A stretch of DNA of 64,000 bases from Castanea sativa (GCF_040712315.1 NC_134017.1:53659636-53723635), one strand, 5' to 3'. Shown: positions 10,021 to 21,595, counted from the first letter of the stretch. Notes: generated by a model not told the origin, from the sequence alone. Numbers and translations: made by a program.

Positions 10021-13000
10021 TTAATAATAATACCTTCGTAGATTATTTACATTCCAGGGACGTTGTACAACACATTCGTCCAAATTTTCCAGATTGTAAG
10101 CCCCTATCCCTGCGACCGAAGTAATACGATAAGGTCCTTCCCAATTAGGCCCCAATTTTCCCCACACAGGGTTCTTCGTTGTGCCCAAAACTTTCCTTAA
10201 AACCAAGTCGCCAGGTCCAAGAGGTCGAAGCTTTACATGAGAATCATACCCCTGCTTAAGCTTATGTTGATAATAAGCTAGTTGAACCATGGCGTTCTCT
10301 CGTCGTTCCTCAACTAAGTCTAAATTTCTCCTCAATAGATTATCATTGCTATCTAGAACGAAAGAGCTTTTCTTTAGGGTTGGGAACCCAGTTTCTAAGG
10401 GTATTACTGCATCGGCTCCATAAGTCATGGAGAAGGGTGTTTCACCTGTGGATCTTCGTGGTGTAGTTCGATACATTCACAAAACATATGGCAGTTCTTC
10501 CACCCATCTCCCCTTAGCGTCACCCAACCTTTTTTTAAGTCCACTCACTATTACTTTGTTGACAGCCTCGGCTTGCCCATTTCCTTGGGGATAAGCCGGA
10601 GTGGAATATCTATTCGTGATGCCCAGATCACAACAGTATTTCCGAAAGGCTTTGCTATCAAACTGTAAACCATTATCTGAAATGAGAGTGTGTGGGATGC
10701 CGAACCTGGTAACGATATTTTTCCATACAAACTTTTTTGCTTCCATGTCTCTGATATTTGATAATGGTTCGGCTTCAACCCATTTGGTGAAATAATCCGT
10801 TCCGACGAGGAGCCATCGCCTGTTTCCTGTTGCTTTGGGGAAGGGTCCAACAATGTCTAAGCCCCATTGAGCAAAAGGCCAAGGGCTAGATAAAGGATTA
10901 AGGACTCCCCTTGGTTGATGTATATTTGGAGCGAATTTTTGACATTGGTCACACTTCTTCGCATAATCCTGCGCCTCCCTCTGCATATTTGGCCACCAAT
11001 AGCCCTGTGTAAGGGCTCTGTGAGCTAAAGACCTTCCCCCTGTGTGACTTCCGCAAATCCCTTCGTGTAACTCTTCCAAAAGTAGCTATGTTGCCTCGGG
11101 GTGCATACATAACAAATATGGTCCCGAAAAGGAACGTTTGTACAATTTCTGGTCCTCGGATAACCAGAAACGAGTGGCCTTTTTGTGAACTTTGTCTGCT
11201 TCGGTTTTTTCTTCAAGTAGGATGTCATTTCTGAGAAATATTACTATCTGATCCATCCAACTAGGCCCTGTCCTAATTTGAAGAACTTGAGTGGAGTTAC
11301 CATCCGTCCCAGTGGGTTTCAACAGATCTTCAACAAGGATAACTCGTGGTAGACTTTGTGCCGAGGACGTTGCGAGTGTGGCTAATGAGTCGGCATGGGT
11401 ATTGCCACATCTGGATATATGTAATAGTAAAAAAGACTCAAATTTAGATTGCATATACCTGACTTGGGTTAGGTATCCTTGCATTCTGGAATCTCTTGCT
11501 TCTAGCTTCCCTTCTACTTGGCCTACCACCAATAGTGAATCTGAGAATATTTGCACTATCCTCCCTCCCATTCTATGAACCATATTCATCCCTGCGAGGA
11601 CGGCCTCATACTCTGCTTCGTTGTTGGTAGCCGAGAATCCTAATCTCAAAGATTTCTCAAAAATAATTCCCTCCGGGGATATCAAAACTAGCCCTATACT
11701 AGATCCCCTCTGATTTGCTGCTCCATCAACATGCATTTTCCATAATGGAGGCTCTTGACTCTCTTTGCATGAAATCATGTCTACTAACTTTTTACCCATG
11801 CCTGATCCTTCATCATAGTTTTCTAACGAAGGCTCAGCAAATTCTGCCACAAGATCTGCGATGACCTGCCCTTTTATAGAGGTGCGAGGCATATATTTGA
11901 TGTCAAAAGCTCCTAGGACAGTTCCCCATTTGGCTATTCTTCCCATATAATCCGCACTTCGCAGAATCGATTTGAGAGGGAGTTGTGTAAGGACAACAAC
12001 CGTATGAGATTGGAAGTAATGGGGAAGTCTTCGTGTAACATGTACCACTGCCAAGATAGCTTTCTCTAGTGGCAGATAACTCAGCTCGGCCTCATGCAGA
12101 GACTTGCTTACATAATAAACCGGTCTCTGGATATTATTATCATCTCAGATAAGAACCAAACTAACTGCATGGTTAGCCACTGCAATATATGCAAACAGAA
12201 TTTCATCAACTTCCGGTCGAGACATAACAGGCGGTCGCGAGAGATACTCTTTAAGCTGTTGGAAAGCCACCGCGCACTCCTCGGTCCATTCAAAGCCCTT
12301 CCATTTATTCAACAATTGAAAGAAAGGTCTGCATCTGTCCGCGGACCGAGATATCAATCGGTTGAGAGCAGCGGTCATACCTGTTAGCCTCTGCACTTCT
12401 TTAGGATTCCGAGGTGGGTGTAAGCTGTTTATTGCCTTAACCTGAGCAGGATTCACTTCAATTCCTCGGTGAGTTACCATATAACCTAGAAACTTGCCCG
12501 ATCCCACACCAAAAGAGCATTTAGAGGCATTGAGCCGCAATTTATACTCTCTTAGCTTTTGAAAAGTGTTGTCCAGATCTTCCAGATGCGCAGAAACTTC
12601 TTTACTCTTTACCACCATATCGTCCACATATACCTCAATAGTTTTTCCCAGTTGTACCTCAAACATTCTTGTCATCATCCTTTGGTAGGTAGCCCTTGCG
12701 TTTTTCAAACCAAAGGGCATTACCTTATAATGATAATTTCCTGTAGGAGTAACGAATGCAGTCTTCTCCTGGTCCTCTACAGCCAAAGGTATCTAGTGAT
12801 AACCCTGAAAAGCGTCAAGAAAACTCATCCGAGGATGTCCAACCGTAGCGTCAACCAATTGATCAATCCGAGGCATTGGGAATGAGTCCTTCGGGCAAGC
12901 TTTGTTTAAATCTGTGAAGTCCACACAAACTCTCCACTTCACATTCTTCTTTTTCACCACCACCGTATGAGCTAACCATTCAGGGTAAAACACTTCTTTG

Positions 13001-13335
13001 ATAGCACCTGTCTTTTTGAGTTTGAGCACTTCCTCTTTTACAGTTTCGGAATGTTCCTTGGAGGACCTCCGAGGTGGTTGCGTCCTCGGTACTACCGCTG
13101 GATTGACCTTTAAATGATGACATATGAAGCTCGGATCAACCCCAGGGGCTTCATACGCATTCCACGCAAATACATCCATATTTTTCCTCAAAAATAAAAT
13201 CAACTCCGCTTTCTCTTCCTGTGGCAATTGAACTCCTACCTGAAAGAACTTCTCAGGGTCCTCGTCTATGAGAATTTTCTCCAATTCTTCACATGCCGCT
13301 TCATCTATCTTGGTTGCGGCAAAAGACTTTGATTG
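10021..13335 (-). pseudogene. Ty3/Gypsy pol (RT, two RNases H, integrase), with stop codons
   Basis: The frame follows the gag-protease frame after an amber codon. The RT domain (about 13284-12150) shows FPMPRIDQLVDATVGH and the catalytic YVDD box at 12619-12630. A Gypsy RNase H remnant (PVYYVSKSLHEAELSYL, LPHYFQSHTVVV) is followed by a second, archaeal-type RNase H with VDGAANQRGSS, NNEAEYEAV and FSDSLLV, a hallmark of the Tat lineage. Integrase follows with an HHCC-like zinc region and DDE residues in GLDIVGPF, LISDNG and NGQAEAVNK, ending in NNLRRYYY. In-frame stops lie at 12793-12795, 12145-12147, 11086-11088 and 10477-10479. The product would polymerise, degrade template RNA and integrate; this copy cannot make it whole. 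Confidence 0.9.
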
Positions 13336-13338
13336 CTA
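13330..13338 (-). promoter_or_regulatory. Amber readthrough-type context between gag-protease and pol
   Basis: On the minus strand the gag-protease frame ends in TAG (13338-13336) followed by CAATCA, fitting UAG-CARYYA, the leaky amber context known from tobamoviruses. The RT frame continues in phase beyond it. The relative at 42673-42681 has TAG then CAGTTA, the same consensus with different bases at the degenerate positions. Function as a programmed readthrough site is inferred. Confidence 0.55.
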
Positions 13339-15012
13339 TGCTTCTCCGTCAGCCGAGGCTGAGGACTTTGGCCCAGGTCGACGACAAATTGCAGCCGTGA
13401 CACACTGTCGAGCCACAGATTGACTCCCAAGTAACTCCACCACCTGGTCTCCAGAATGAAATTTAACCTTGACATGCAAGGTTGAGGAAACAGCTCCTAA
13501 CGCATGCAACCAAAGTCTTGCTACAATAGCTGTATAGGGAGAATAGGCATCAACCACGATGAAATCTACGTCTACCACCTCTGGGCCTGATTGTACAGGC
13601 AGTTTAATTTGTCCCTTTGGAACGACAGCTCTTCCTTCGAAGCTTATCAAGGGTGAGTCATATGCCGTAAGATCTTCAACTCTTAATTTCAAGCCTCTAA
13701 ATAGGTCAGGGTACATAATATCTGCGCCACTACCTTGATCAACCATTACCCTCTTTACATCATAGTCCCCTATTCTCAGGGTTACCACCAAGGCATCATC
13801 ATGAGGCTGGATAGTCCCCATCTTTTCCTCTTCAAAGAAACTTAGAACTGGTAGGATGCTCGCCTTAATTCTCTTCAGCTGATCCCGCGACTCTTCGGCC
13901 AATGTTCGAGCCACAGACATTACCCTGAAAGGAGCTGAGCCAGTCCTTCCAGGTGCCGCAAAAATCACATTGATTGTACCTAGAGGAGGTCTCGATGAAG
14001 GGCCGTCGTGGTTTGCCACTCCTGGTTGGCTTCCTCGCCCATTAGGCTGGTACAGGAACTGCTTCAGCTTTCCCTCCTTAACCAATTGTTCCAAATGATT
14101 CCACAAAGTGCGACAATCCTCGGTGGTATGACCCCTCTCCTGGTGATAATGGCAATGGAGATTTTGGTTGCGTCTCAAAGAGTCCCCTGCCATTTTACTT
14201 GGCCATTTAAAGTAAGGCTCATGCCTTATTTTTTCCAATAGCAACTGCACTGGCTCTCTGAAGACGATGTTGACCACTTGTGGGGGTATGTGACCAGCCT
14301 GCCTAGAAAAATCCCTTGCAGGCCTATTGTTGTTGTATCTGCCCGACCTGAAATCCCTCCTTTCTTGTGGGATAACCTTCGCTTTGCCTTTTCCCTCAAC
14401 CCTTTTATACTCGTCGATGTGATCCATCAGTCGACGCACGCTTCTGACAGGCTTCTTCGTCAAGGACTTCCTCAAGTCATGCTCCGACGGTAGGCCGACC
14501 TTGAAGGTCCTTATTGCTACATCATCGAAGTCTCCGTCAATCTCGTTGAACATTTCCCAATACCTGTCCGAATACGTTCTCAGGGTTTCCCCTTCCCTCA
14601 TGGCCATGGATAATAAAGAATCCAATGGCCGAGGAACTCTGCTGCACGTGATAAAGCGAGAACCAAATGCTCTAGTGAGCTCTTTGAAAGAACTAATGGA
14701 GCCTGCCTTCAAGCCGTCAAACCATCTCATGGCCACGGGCCCCAGGCTAGAGGGGAAGATCTTGCATATCAAGGTCTCATTTTTGGAATGCACTGCCATT
14801 CTCTGGCTGAAATGGCTCACGTGCTCTACAGGATCCATCCGACCATTGTAAATAGTGAAGGCCGGTTGTGTGAAACGCCGAGGTAACCTCCCTTCCTCCA
14901 ACCTGCGCGTGAATGGTGACCTGGAGATTTGGTGCAACGCCCTACCCATTGTGTCATTTCCCAAGCCCCTAGAGGAGTAGTCTCTGCCACGCCTTCCATG
15001 CAGATTGTCTTC
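13336..15012 (-). pseudogene. Ty3/Gypsy gag-protease, N-terminally deleted
   Basis: A single open frame of about 550 codons. Gag core features include DPVEHVSHFSQRMAVHS, LGPVAMRWFDGL and a long helical region. A zinc knuckle follows (CHYHQERGHTTEDC, CCHC), then an aspartic protease with the unusual active-site motif VDQGSGADIMY and a downstream GRAVVPKGQIKLPVQ strand. Compared with element 2, about 360 nt covering the start codon and the basic serine-rich N-terminus (around 120 residues) are missing between the primer-binding site and RGLGND. The frame therefore has no natural start, though the rest is unbroken. Gag would form the particle and the protease would cut the polyprotein. Confidence 0.85.
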
Positions 15013-15013
15013 C

Positions 15014-15031
15014 TTCCCACAGACGGCGCCA
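15014..15031 (-). other. Primer-binding site of element 1
   Basis: On the minus strand TGGCGCCGTCTGTGGGAA lies two bases after the LTR end. The first nine bases match what I recall of the 3' end of plant tRNA-Asp; the remainder matches poorly. The identical 18-mer is at 40612-40629. Confidence 0.8.
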
Positions 15032-15032
15032 A

Positions 15033-15872
15033 TTGTAAAGATACAATTCAAATTCCCAAATTATAACTGGAAGGAAATGGGCTTAAAAGGCCTTTTTTAC
15101 AATTAATTTGTAGAGGATGGGTTTGTAATCTGATTTCAAGGATGGTTTAGATAATGAGGAAAAGAACGGGCTTTGGGCCCAATGGCACAAAAATAAAGAG
15201 TTATTTGCAAGAGTAAGACTGAAAGTTCCTCCTTGGACACAATCTGAGGATAGTTTACAATAATATTTTCTAAGGTTGGATACAATTATTATCATACACT
15301 ATTGGCCCTTTTTCTTCCTGAAAAAGCCTCTCCTCTCTTCGTAGGTCTTCCCCTTCATTTATACTTCTTTTTCTTCTCTTCATCTTCTTCCACCTCATGG
15401 TTGCAATGCTGGTTTAGGATACTTGTCCCATCAATTCTTCCCTAAAGCCCGCTGGGGTCAAGGACCAAGTTCCAAACTTCATGGTCAGGTCCCATCCTTC
15501 CATCCATGTAGTCAATATATCAATTACAGCGCTTTTAATGTATGGGCGGTGGTAGCAGCTTTACCTTAGATATTCCACCGCCCTTTCTATTGTCCTCCAC
15601 GTGTACTGTGTATTCCCGTAGCCGTAGGATTCTTTATAACATAGCCCGGGGACACTAAACCTCTCTTCCTATGTCCTCGGCTTAACAATCCTCGGACAAA
15701 TCTACTCCTCGGACATAATTGGTCATTCGTTTATCATATCTTTACTTGACATTTCTTTATGAGATCCCTTCAAATACTCCAAGATCATTTTGATGTCTTT
15801 AGTTTTGGGTTTCTAGCCCAAAAGACCTCGTTGGGCCATCCTTGGTAAATTACTGGGCCCAATGCCCCTACA
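15033..15872 (-). repeat. 5' LTR of element 1
   Basis: 840 bp. On the minus strand it starts TGTAGGGGCATTGGGCCC and ends TATCTTTACA, i.e. TG...CA. It shares GGCCCAACGAGGTCTTTTGGGC and CTCGGACAAATC-type blocks with the solo LTR at 6653-7384. The right flank is TAAGT; the matching left duplication was lost with the 3' end. Confidence 0.9.
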
Positions 15873-17842
15873 TAAGTTATTTTAATTTATTATTGTTAAT
15901 GCAATAATTTACCACTTTTAAGTTACTATTGCAACAATTTCAACTTATAGATGCAATATTTTTTCCTATACTACTATATATTTTATTGTATTAACATTTT
16001 ATTCTGGAGGCAGTAGTCCGGGACGACTACGTGCTGGAGGCGGTGGAGGCCGTAGTTCGGGACGACTATGTCCTGGAGGCCGTAGTTCGGGACGACTACG
16101 TGCTGGAGGCCGTGGACGCTATAGTTCGAGATGACTACGTGGAGTCCAAATTTCAAGACGACTACATGTTAGAGGTCGTGGAGGCCGTAGTTCGAGACGA
16201 CCATGTGCTGGACGAGGTGCTAGAGCCCATGGAGGCCGAAGTTCGGGATGGCTAGGTGCTGGAGGAGATAGATCGAGATGATCAGGTATGATCTTTAACT
16301 TGCCATTCATTTCCTTTAGCCTTAGTCTATTCTAAGAGTTTGGATGAAAGCCTTAGTTTAACTTGTCATTCATTCACCCTATGTTGCTCGAACATGATTT
16401 TTGGGTTTTAGTCAAGGTAGAATTGAGATTTTTACTAAATAAAAAATTCCAAACCCAAAATCAAAATTTCTTAACTAACCTTTTTTTTAGTTTATTCTCA
16501 TAATTTTTTATTCATTGCAATTTAAGTTTATTATTTTTATTATTATTATTATTATTATTCTGCATGTAGGGTCCACAACCAACTGATGCATCTACTCCTC
16601 CACAACCATCAGGAATTAGTAATCTTCCACAACAATCAACTGAAGCCAGTACAGGAACTCCAAGTCAACTGGTATGCAAATAAATCTACTTACCTCAAAT
16701 CTCTAAGTTATATAGTTTTTGTTTCTGTGCGTGTTTTTCCTCTTAACTTACTTCACTGTTATTTTGTAGGGTGATACCTCTCTAGTGGCTTCCCGAAGAC
16801 TATTATTTGCATGTAATTGGTATGATCGATAAACATTTAGTTCTTTACACTTACCTCATTACATATAACTAGTAATATCTTATAGAAGTCATCCACTTGC
16901 ATAAATGATATTTGTAAAAGAAATTGACTCATTTACGTTAGGCAGAAATGCCAGTTAGTTGTCCTATCATGTCTTGGAGGTGCAGCAGTTGGATTTGCCC
17001 TAGGAAATGGAGGTAATGATTTTGTTGTAATAATACAATACTAAGAACATTTACATTTAGGTCCAACATTATGCAATCTATCTGGATATATTGCTTGAAT
17101 GGGAATTTCATTTTTAGTGGTCTGAAATATAAATGAAATTTAAACCTCTACTTCCAAGCTAGGATGTTTAAAACTACAACATGCGATTTTGCTGTTGTTA
17201 TTATTATTATAATAGAAACCAAACTAAAGACCAATCTAATAGAAACCAGTCTTACACATGTGACCAATCTTAATCTTAGAATAACACATGTACATAATTT
17301 AATCAAACGCTGTCGTTTTTATTATAGCCGTTAGATTAGAGGCAGCTATGAATTCTATTACAGAACACGTGTCAAAATCTAAGTTGGTTGAGTCAATTTA
17401 TTTTATTATTCCACCCCTCCTCATTTCTATTTTTGCTCATGACACCCCAATGTACTATATAGAGTTGAAAAACTTTAGAAAAGCAAGAAGGGAATTTACA
17501 AGAACTAGGGGTGATGGTTTTGATTCTGAGTTTTATGCAATGATATCTTCGTTGTAATAGCTAATTACTTCATTTTGTCATTGCAATAGATTATAAAATA
17601 ATCGATACTAGGTAATTACAATGATATATTCATTGCAATTTTGTGTTTGTCATTACAATAGATTGTAAAATATAACTTCGTTGCAATAATTGATACCAAT
17701 TATTGTAACGATAACTTCATTACAATAAACTATTAGTTTGAAATTTTTGTTGTAATAGATTGCAAAAATAATTGATATCAATTCATTACAACAATTTCTT
17801 CATTATAAGTTATTGCAACAATTTTCCTAAGAAACCGAAATA
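15873..17842 (+). repeat. Tandem unit C1 (1.97 kb)
   Basis: First of two complete tandem units with a period of 1970-1977 bp, starting TAAGTTATTTTAATTTATTATTG and very similar throughout to 17843-19819. Both ends consist of an array of short degenerate words such as TTGCAATAAT, ATTGCAAC and TTACAATAGATT in both orientations. The left edge is cut exactly by the LTR of element 1. Confidence 0.9.
16010..17557 (+). pseudogene. Five-exon gene remnant of unknown family, copy 1
   Basis: Five open segments join in one frame through GT-AG introns: 16010-16285, 16570-16671, 16770-16819, 16942-17012 and 17328-17557, the last ending in TAA. Exon 1 encodes acidic repeats of LEAVVRDDYV. Exon 2 is Pro/Ser/Thr/Gln-rich. 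Exons 3-5 encode a hydrophobic stretch (QLVVLSCLGGAAVGFALGNG), a second one (IYFIIPPLLISIFA) and a basic tail (FRKARREFTRTRG), so a membrane protein is possible. I recognise no family. The exon 1 acceptor is TGGAG here instead of TGTAG, and exon 1 contains a TAG near 16253 that copy 2 shares. No upstream exon with a start codon lies in the unit. A transposon-borne gene is an alternative. Confidence 0.5.
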
Positions 17843-19819
17843 TAAGTTATTTTAATTTATTATTGTTAATGCAATAATTTAACACTTTTAAGTTACTATT
17901 GCAACAATTTCAACATATAGATGCAATATTTTTTCCTATACTACTATATATTTTATTGTATTAACATTTTATTCTGTAGGCAGTAGTCCGGGACGACTAC
18001 GTGCTGGAGGCGGTGGAGGCCGTAGTCCGGGACGACTACGTCCTGGAGGCCGTGGAGGCCGTAGTTCGCGATGACTACGTGCTGGAGGCCGTGGACACTA
18101 TAGTTCGAGATGACTACGTGGAGGCCATATTTCAAGACAACTACATGATAGAGGTTGTGGACCCCATAGTTCGAGACGACCATGTGCTGGACGAGGTGCT
18201 AGAGCCCATAAAGGTCGAAGTTCAGGATGGCTAGGTGCTGGAGGAGATAGATCGAGATGATCAGGTATGATCTTTAACTTGCCATTCATTTCCTTTAGCC
18301 TTAGTCTATTCTAAGAGTTTGGATGAAAGCCTTAGTTTAACTTGTCATTCATTCACCCTATGTTGCTCGAACATGATTTTTGGGTTTTAGTCAAGGTAGA
18401 ATTGAGATTTTTACTAAATAAAAAATTCCAAACCCAAAATCAAAATTACCTAACTAACTTTTTTTTTTAGTTTATTCTCATAATTTTTTATTCATCGCAA
18501 TTTAAGTTTATTATTTTTATTATTATTATTATTATTCTGCATGTAGGGTCCAAAACCAACTGAAGCATCTACTCCTCCACAACCATCAGGAATTAGTAAT
18601 CTTCCACAACAATCAACTGAAGCCAGTACACGAACTCCAAGTCAACTGGTATGCAAATAAATCTACTTACCTCAAATCTCTAAGTTATATAGTTTTTGTT
18701 TCTGTGCGTGTTTTTCCTCTTAACTTACTTCACTGTTATTTTGTAGGGTGATACCTCTCTAGTGGCTTCCCGAAGACTATTATTTGCATGTAATTGGTAT
18801 GATCGATAAACATTTAGTTCTTTACACTTACCTCATTACATATAACTAGTAATATCTTATAGAAGTCATCCACTTGCATAAATGATATTTGTAAAAGAAA
18901 TTGACTCATTTACGTTAGGCGGAAATGTCAGTTAGTTGTCCTATCATTTCTTGGAGGTGCAACAGTTGGATTTGCCCTAGGAAATGGAGGTAATGATTTT
19001 GTTGTAATAATACAATACTAAGAACATTTACATTTAGATCCAACATTATGCAATCTATCTGGATATATTGCTTGAATGGGAATTTCATTTTTAGTGGTCT
19101 GAAATATAAATGAAATTGAAACCTCTACTTCCAAGCTAGGATGTTTAAAACTACAACATGCGATTTTGTTGTTGTTATTATTATTATAATAGAAACCAAA
19201 CTAAAGACAAATCTAATAGAAACCAGTCTTACACATGTGACCAATCTTAATCTTAGAATAACACATGTACATAATTTAATCAAACGCTGTTGTTTGTATT
19301 ATAACCGTTAGATTAGAGGCAGCTATGAATTCTATTGCAGAACACGTGTCAAAATCTGAGTTGGTTGAGCCAATTTATTTTATTATTCCACCCGTCCTCA
19401 TTTCTATTTTTGCTCATGACACCCCAATGTACTATACAGAGATGAAAAACTTTAGAAAAGCAAGAAGAGAATTTACAAGAACTAGGGGTGATGGTTTTGA
19501 TTCTGAGTTTTATGCAATGATATCTTCGTTGTAATAGCTAATTACTTCATTTTGTCATTGCAATAGATTATAAAATAATCGATACTAGGTAATTACAATG
19601 ATATATTCATTGCAATTTTGTGTTTGTCATTACAATAGATTGTAAAAGATAACTTCGTTGCAATAATTGACACCAATTATTGTAATGATAACTTCATTAC
19701 AATAAACTATTAGTTTGAAATTTTTGTTGTAATAGATTGCAAAAATAATTTATATCAATTCATTACAACAATTTCTTCATTATAAGTTATTGCAACAATT
19801 TTCCTAAGAAACCGAAATA
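17843..19819 (+). repeat. Tandem unit C2 (1.98 kb)
   Basis: Second complete copy of the C unit, differing from C1 by scattered substitutions and small indels. It follows C1 with no spacer and is followed by the partial copy C3. Confidence 0.9.
17980..19534 (+). pseudogene. Five-exon gene remnant of unknown family, copy 2
   Basis: Exons correspond to copy 1: 17980-18264, 18547-18648, 18747-18796, 18919-18989 and 19305-19534. Here the exon 1 acceptor TTCTGTAG is intact, but the last intron ends AA rather than AG, and the exon 1 TAG is retained. In the last exon I count six amino-acid changes against one silent change relative to copy 1, which suggests no purifying selection since duplication. 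Function unknown; see copy 1. Confidence 0.5.
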
Positions 19820-19946
19820 TAAGTTATTTTAATTTATTATTGTTAATGCAATAATTTAACACTTTTAAGTTACTATTGCAACAATTTCAACTTATAGATG
19901 CAATATTTTTTCTTATACTACTATATATTTTATTGTATTAACATTT
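19820..19946 (+). repeat. Partial tandem unit C3
   Basis: The first 127 bp of a third C unit, ending at TATTAACATTT, after which the sequence departs from C1 and C2. Confidence 0.85.
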
Positions 19947-19988
19947 AATGTAATAGAATTATTTTAGTGTAGTATCTAGATGCAATAA

Positions 19989-21122
19989 TATAAAATTTAC
20001 CACATCATACATATAAATTTTTATTATTATTTTTATTATTATAATGTGAAAATTACAATAGTGTACATATAAATTTAATTGGGTAAAAGAATTCGTAACT
20101 GGGGTTTTCCCATAACGTGAGCAACAAATAAGCTAAGCAATTCAACTTGGCAAAACTTATAAATCAAAACTTGCATTAAAAATAATTACATATTCCCAGC
20201 AACGTGGTCAGCAACTCTACAAACTTTACACTCATTAAAAAAAATAAAAAAATAAAACTTTATCTAACCATTCAACGTGGTCAGCAACTAGGCAAACTTT
20301 CTTCACCTGGGCAACACACCATTCAACCAATATTTAAACTTTCTTCACCTAGGCAACAAATCTCACTATTCAATTGAGGGTATACGTGTAAAGTGCATCT
20401 TTCAGCACTTTTCTCTCCCCATTTTTTTTCCCAAATTAGGAGGATAAAAAAAGGTGGGCTCGGAGGGAAAATTAATGGAAAATAATCTCTAAAAATAAGC
20501 TATACTTTTTTCTGTTGACCAACGATAGTTTTCCCCTAACTCATTTTTATTTATACCATCAAACACTAGAAAATACAAAAAACTGTCTTTACATAAGGTT
20601 TTTCATTGAAACAAATAGAGCGTAATTCTAATAAATTGTCTCTCTCCTCTCTCATTTTTCTTCATCTTCTCTCTCACATTTCGCTCTCTCATTCATCTGA
20701 ATCCCTTCTATTGAGCTTTGTTCCTTCTATCAATTTCATCTCTATATTTTGCTTGTCTCCCTCTCAGATTGACGTGGAGGTGCTATTCATGGTAGAGGTC
20801 GTGGGTCTTGGGTTGTGGTGGAGGTCGTGGAGGCTGTGGGTCATGGGTTTTCGGCCAGACCATCACAACTCAAATATAAGGTTGAAATATTATTTTTGTG
20901 AAACTTTTATATAACAAATTATTGTGTACTTTGTTGTGTCCCTAAATCTTAACATAGCACATGCTTCCACTTTGACTAAAATTTTATTAGAATTGCACAT
21001 ATTACTAAAATGGATGAGAATCATGCATCAACTCTCTCACTCTGTCTCTTACTCAAGTTAGTAGTACAACACAACCCTTCTCGTTCTATATTTTCAATTT
21101 GTCGCATATATTACTCTTTGAG
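19989..21122 (+). repeat. Duplicated block A, paralogous to 24074-25198
   Basis: About 1.13 kb nearly identical to 24074-25198, both ending at TTACTCTTTGAG. It contains a CT-rich leader (20636-20765) and a 102-codon frame at 20606-20914 whose N-terminal half is hydrophobic and Ser/Leu-rich. After CTCCCTCTCAG, an acceptor-like sequence, another frame reads RGGAIHGRGRGSW then VVVEVVEAVG, reminiscent of exon 1 of the C-unit gene. It may be the promoter and first exon of the same gene or transposon family. No protein is confirmed. Confidence 0.75.
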
Positions 21123-21446
21123 AAGGGAAGATTTAATTAAGAATCTGATGCAAGTTTTGATTTTTAGGGTTATTTTTAGAGAGAGAAAAAAAAAGTAGAA
21201 AAATTTTATGGATATTTTAGGAAATGTAGGGATGCTTGTAATGGTTGCTTGGTAGATAATTGCACGTTAAAATTTGAAGTCTAATGTTCTAAAGTACTGG
21301 ATATTGTGCTTACACTAAACCATCCTTCTTTCTTCTTTATTTTTTTTTTCTATTTTTATTTTTTTAACAATCTTTATGGAAAAAAGAAAAAGTACAGTGA
21401 GTGTGTATACTATATTTTTTTATACAATCTTTTTGAAGATACTTTA

Positions 21447-21595
21447 GGGGTGTTTGGTACATGATTTCAAACAACAATTTTTAGTTTTTAAACAACATTA
21501 CACATATTTTTACACACTTTTTCACCCGCATGTATTTCCAAACAAATCTTTTAAACTTGAAAAATGTTGCTTAAACACACGTACCAAACAGGCCC
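21447..21595. mobile_element. 149-bp MITE, Tourist-like (copy in block B)
   Basis: Termini GGGGTGTTTGGTAC and GTACCAAACAGGCCC. Same element and position as 6310-6458. Confidence 0.6.

Larger units (their letters stand above)
9890..15872 (-). mobile_element. Ty3/Gypsy Tat-type retrotransposon, 3'-truncated (element 1)
   Basis: Read on the minus strand the order is 5' LTR (15872-15033), primer-binding site, gag-protease, reverse transcriptase, RNase H, a second RNase H, integrase. After the integrase stop at 10021 only about 130 bp of 3' untranslated DNA with TCCTCGGACCACA remains, and no 3' LTR, tandem repeat or antisense gene is found, unlike the relative at 39878-51190. The 9890 end is approximate. 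Several in-frame stops and an N-terminal gag deletion make it non-autonomous. The LTR edge abuts the tandem unit C1 directly. Confidence 0.9.

Noticed and set aside
14501..14851. Plus-strand frames opposite gag of element 1, and minus-strand frames opposite gag-pol of element 2
   Set aside because: Shadow frames of the retrotransposon genes. Only the 47411-49968 antisense region has domains and introns of its own.
20606..20914. 102-codon frame as a secreted protein (hydrophobic N-terminus)
   Set aside because: The hydrophobic part is a CT-rich leader read in frame, and an acceptor-like site lies in the middle. Kept only as part of block A.
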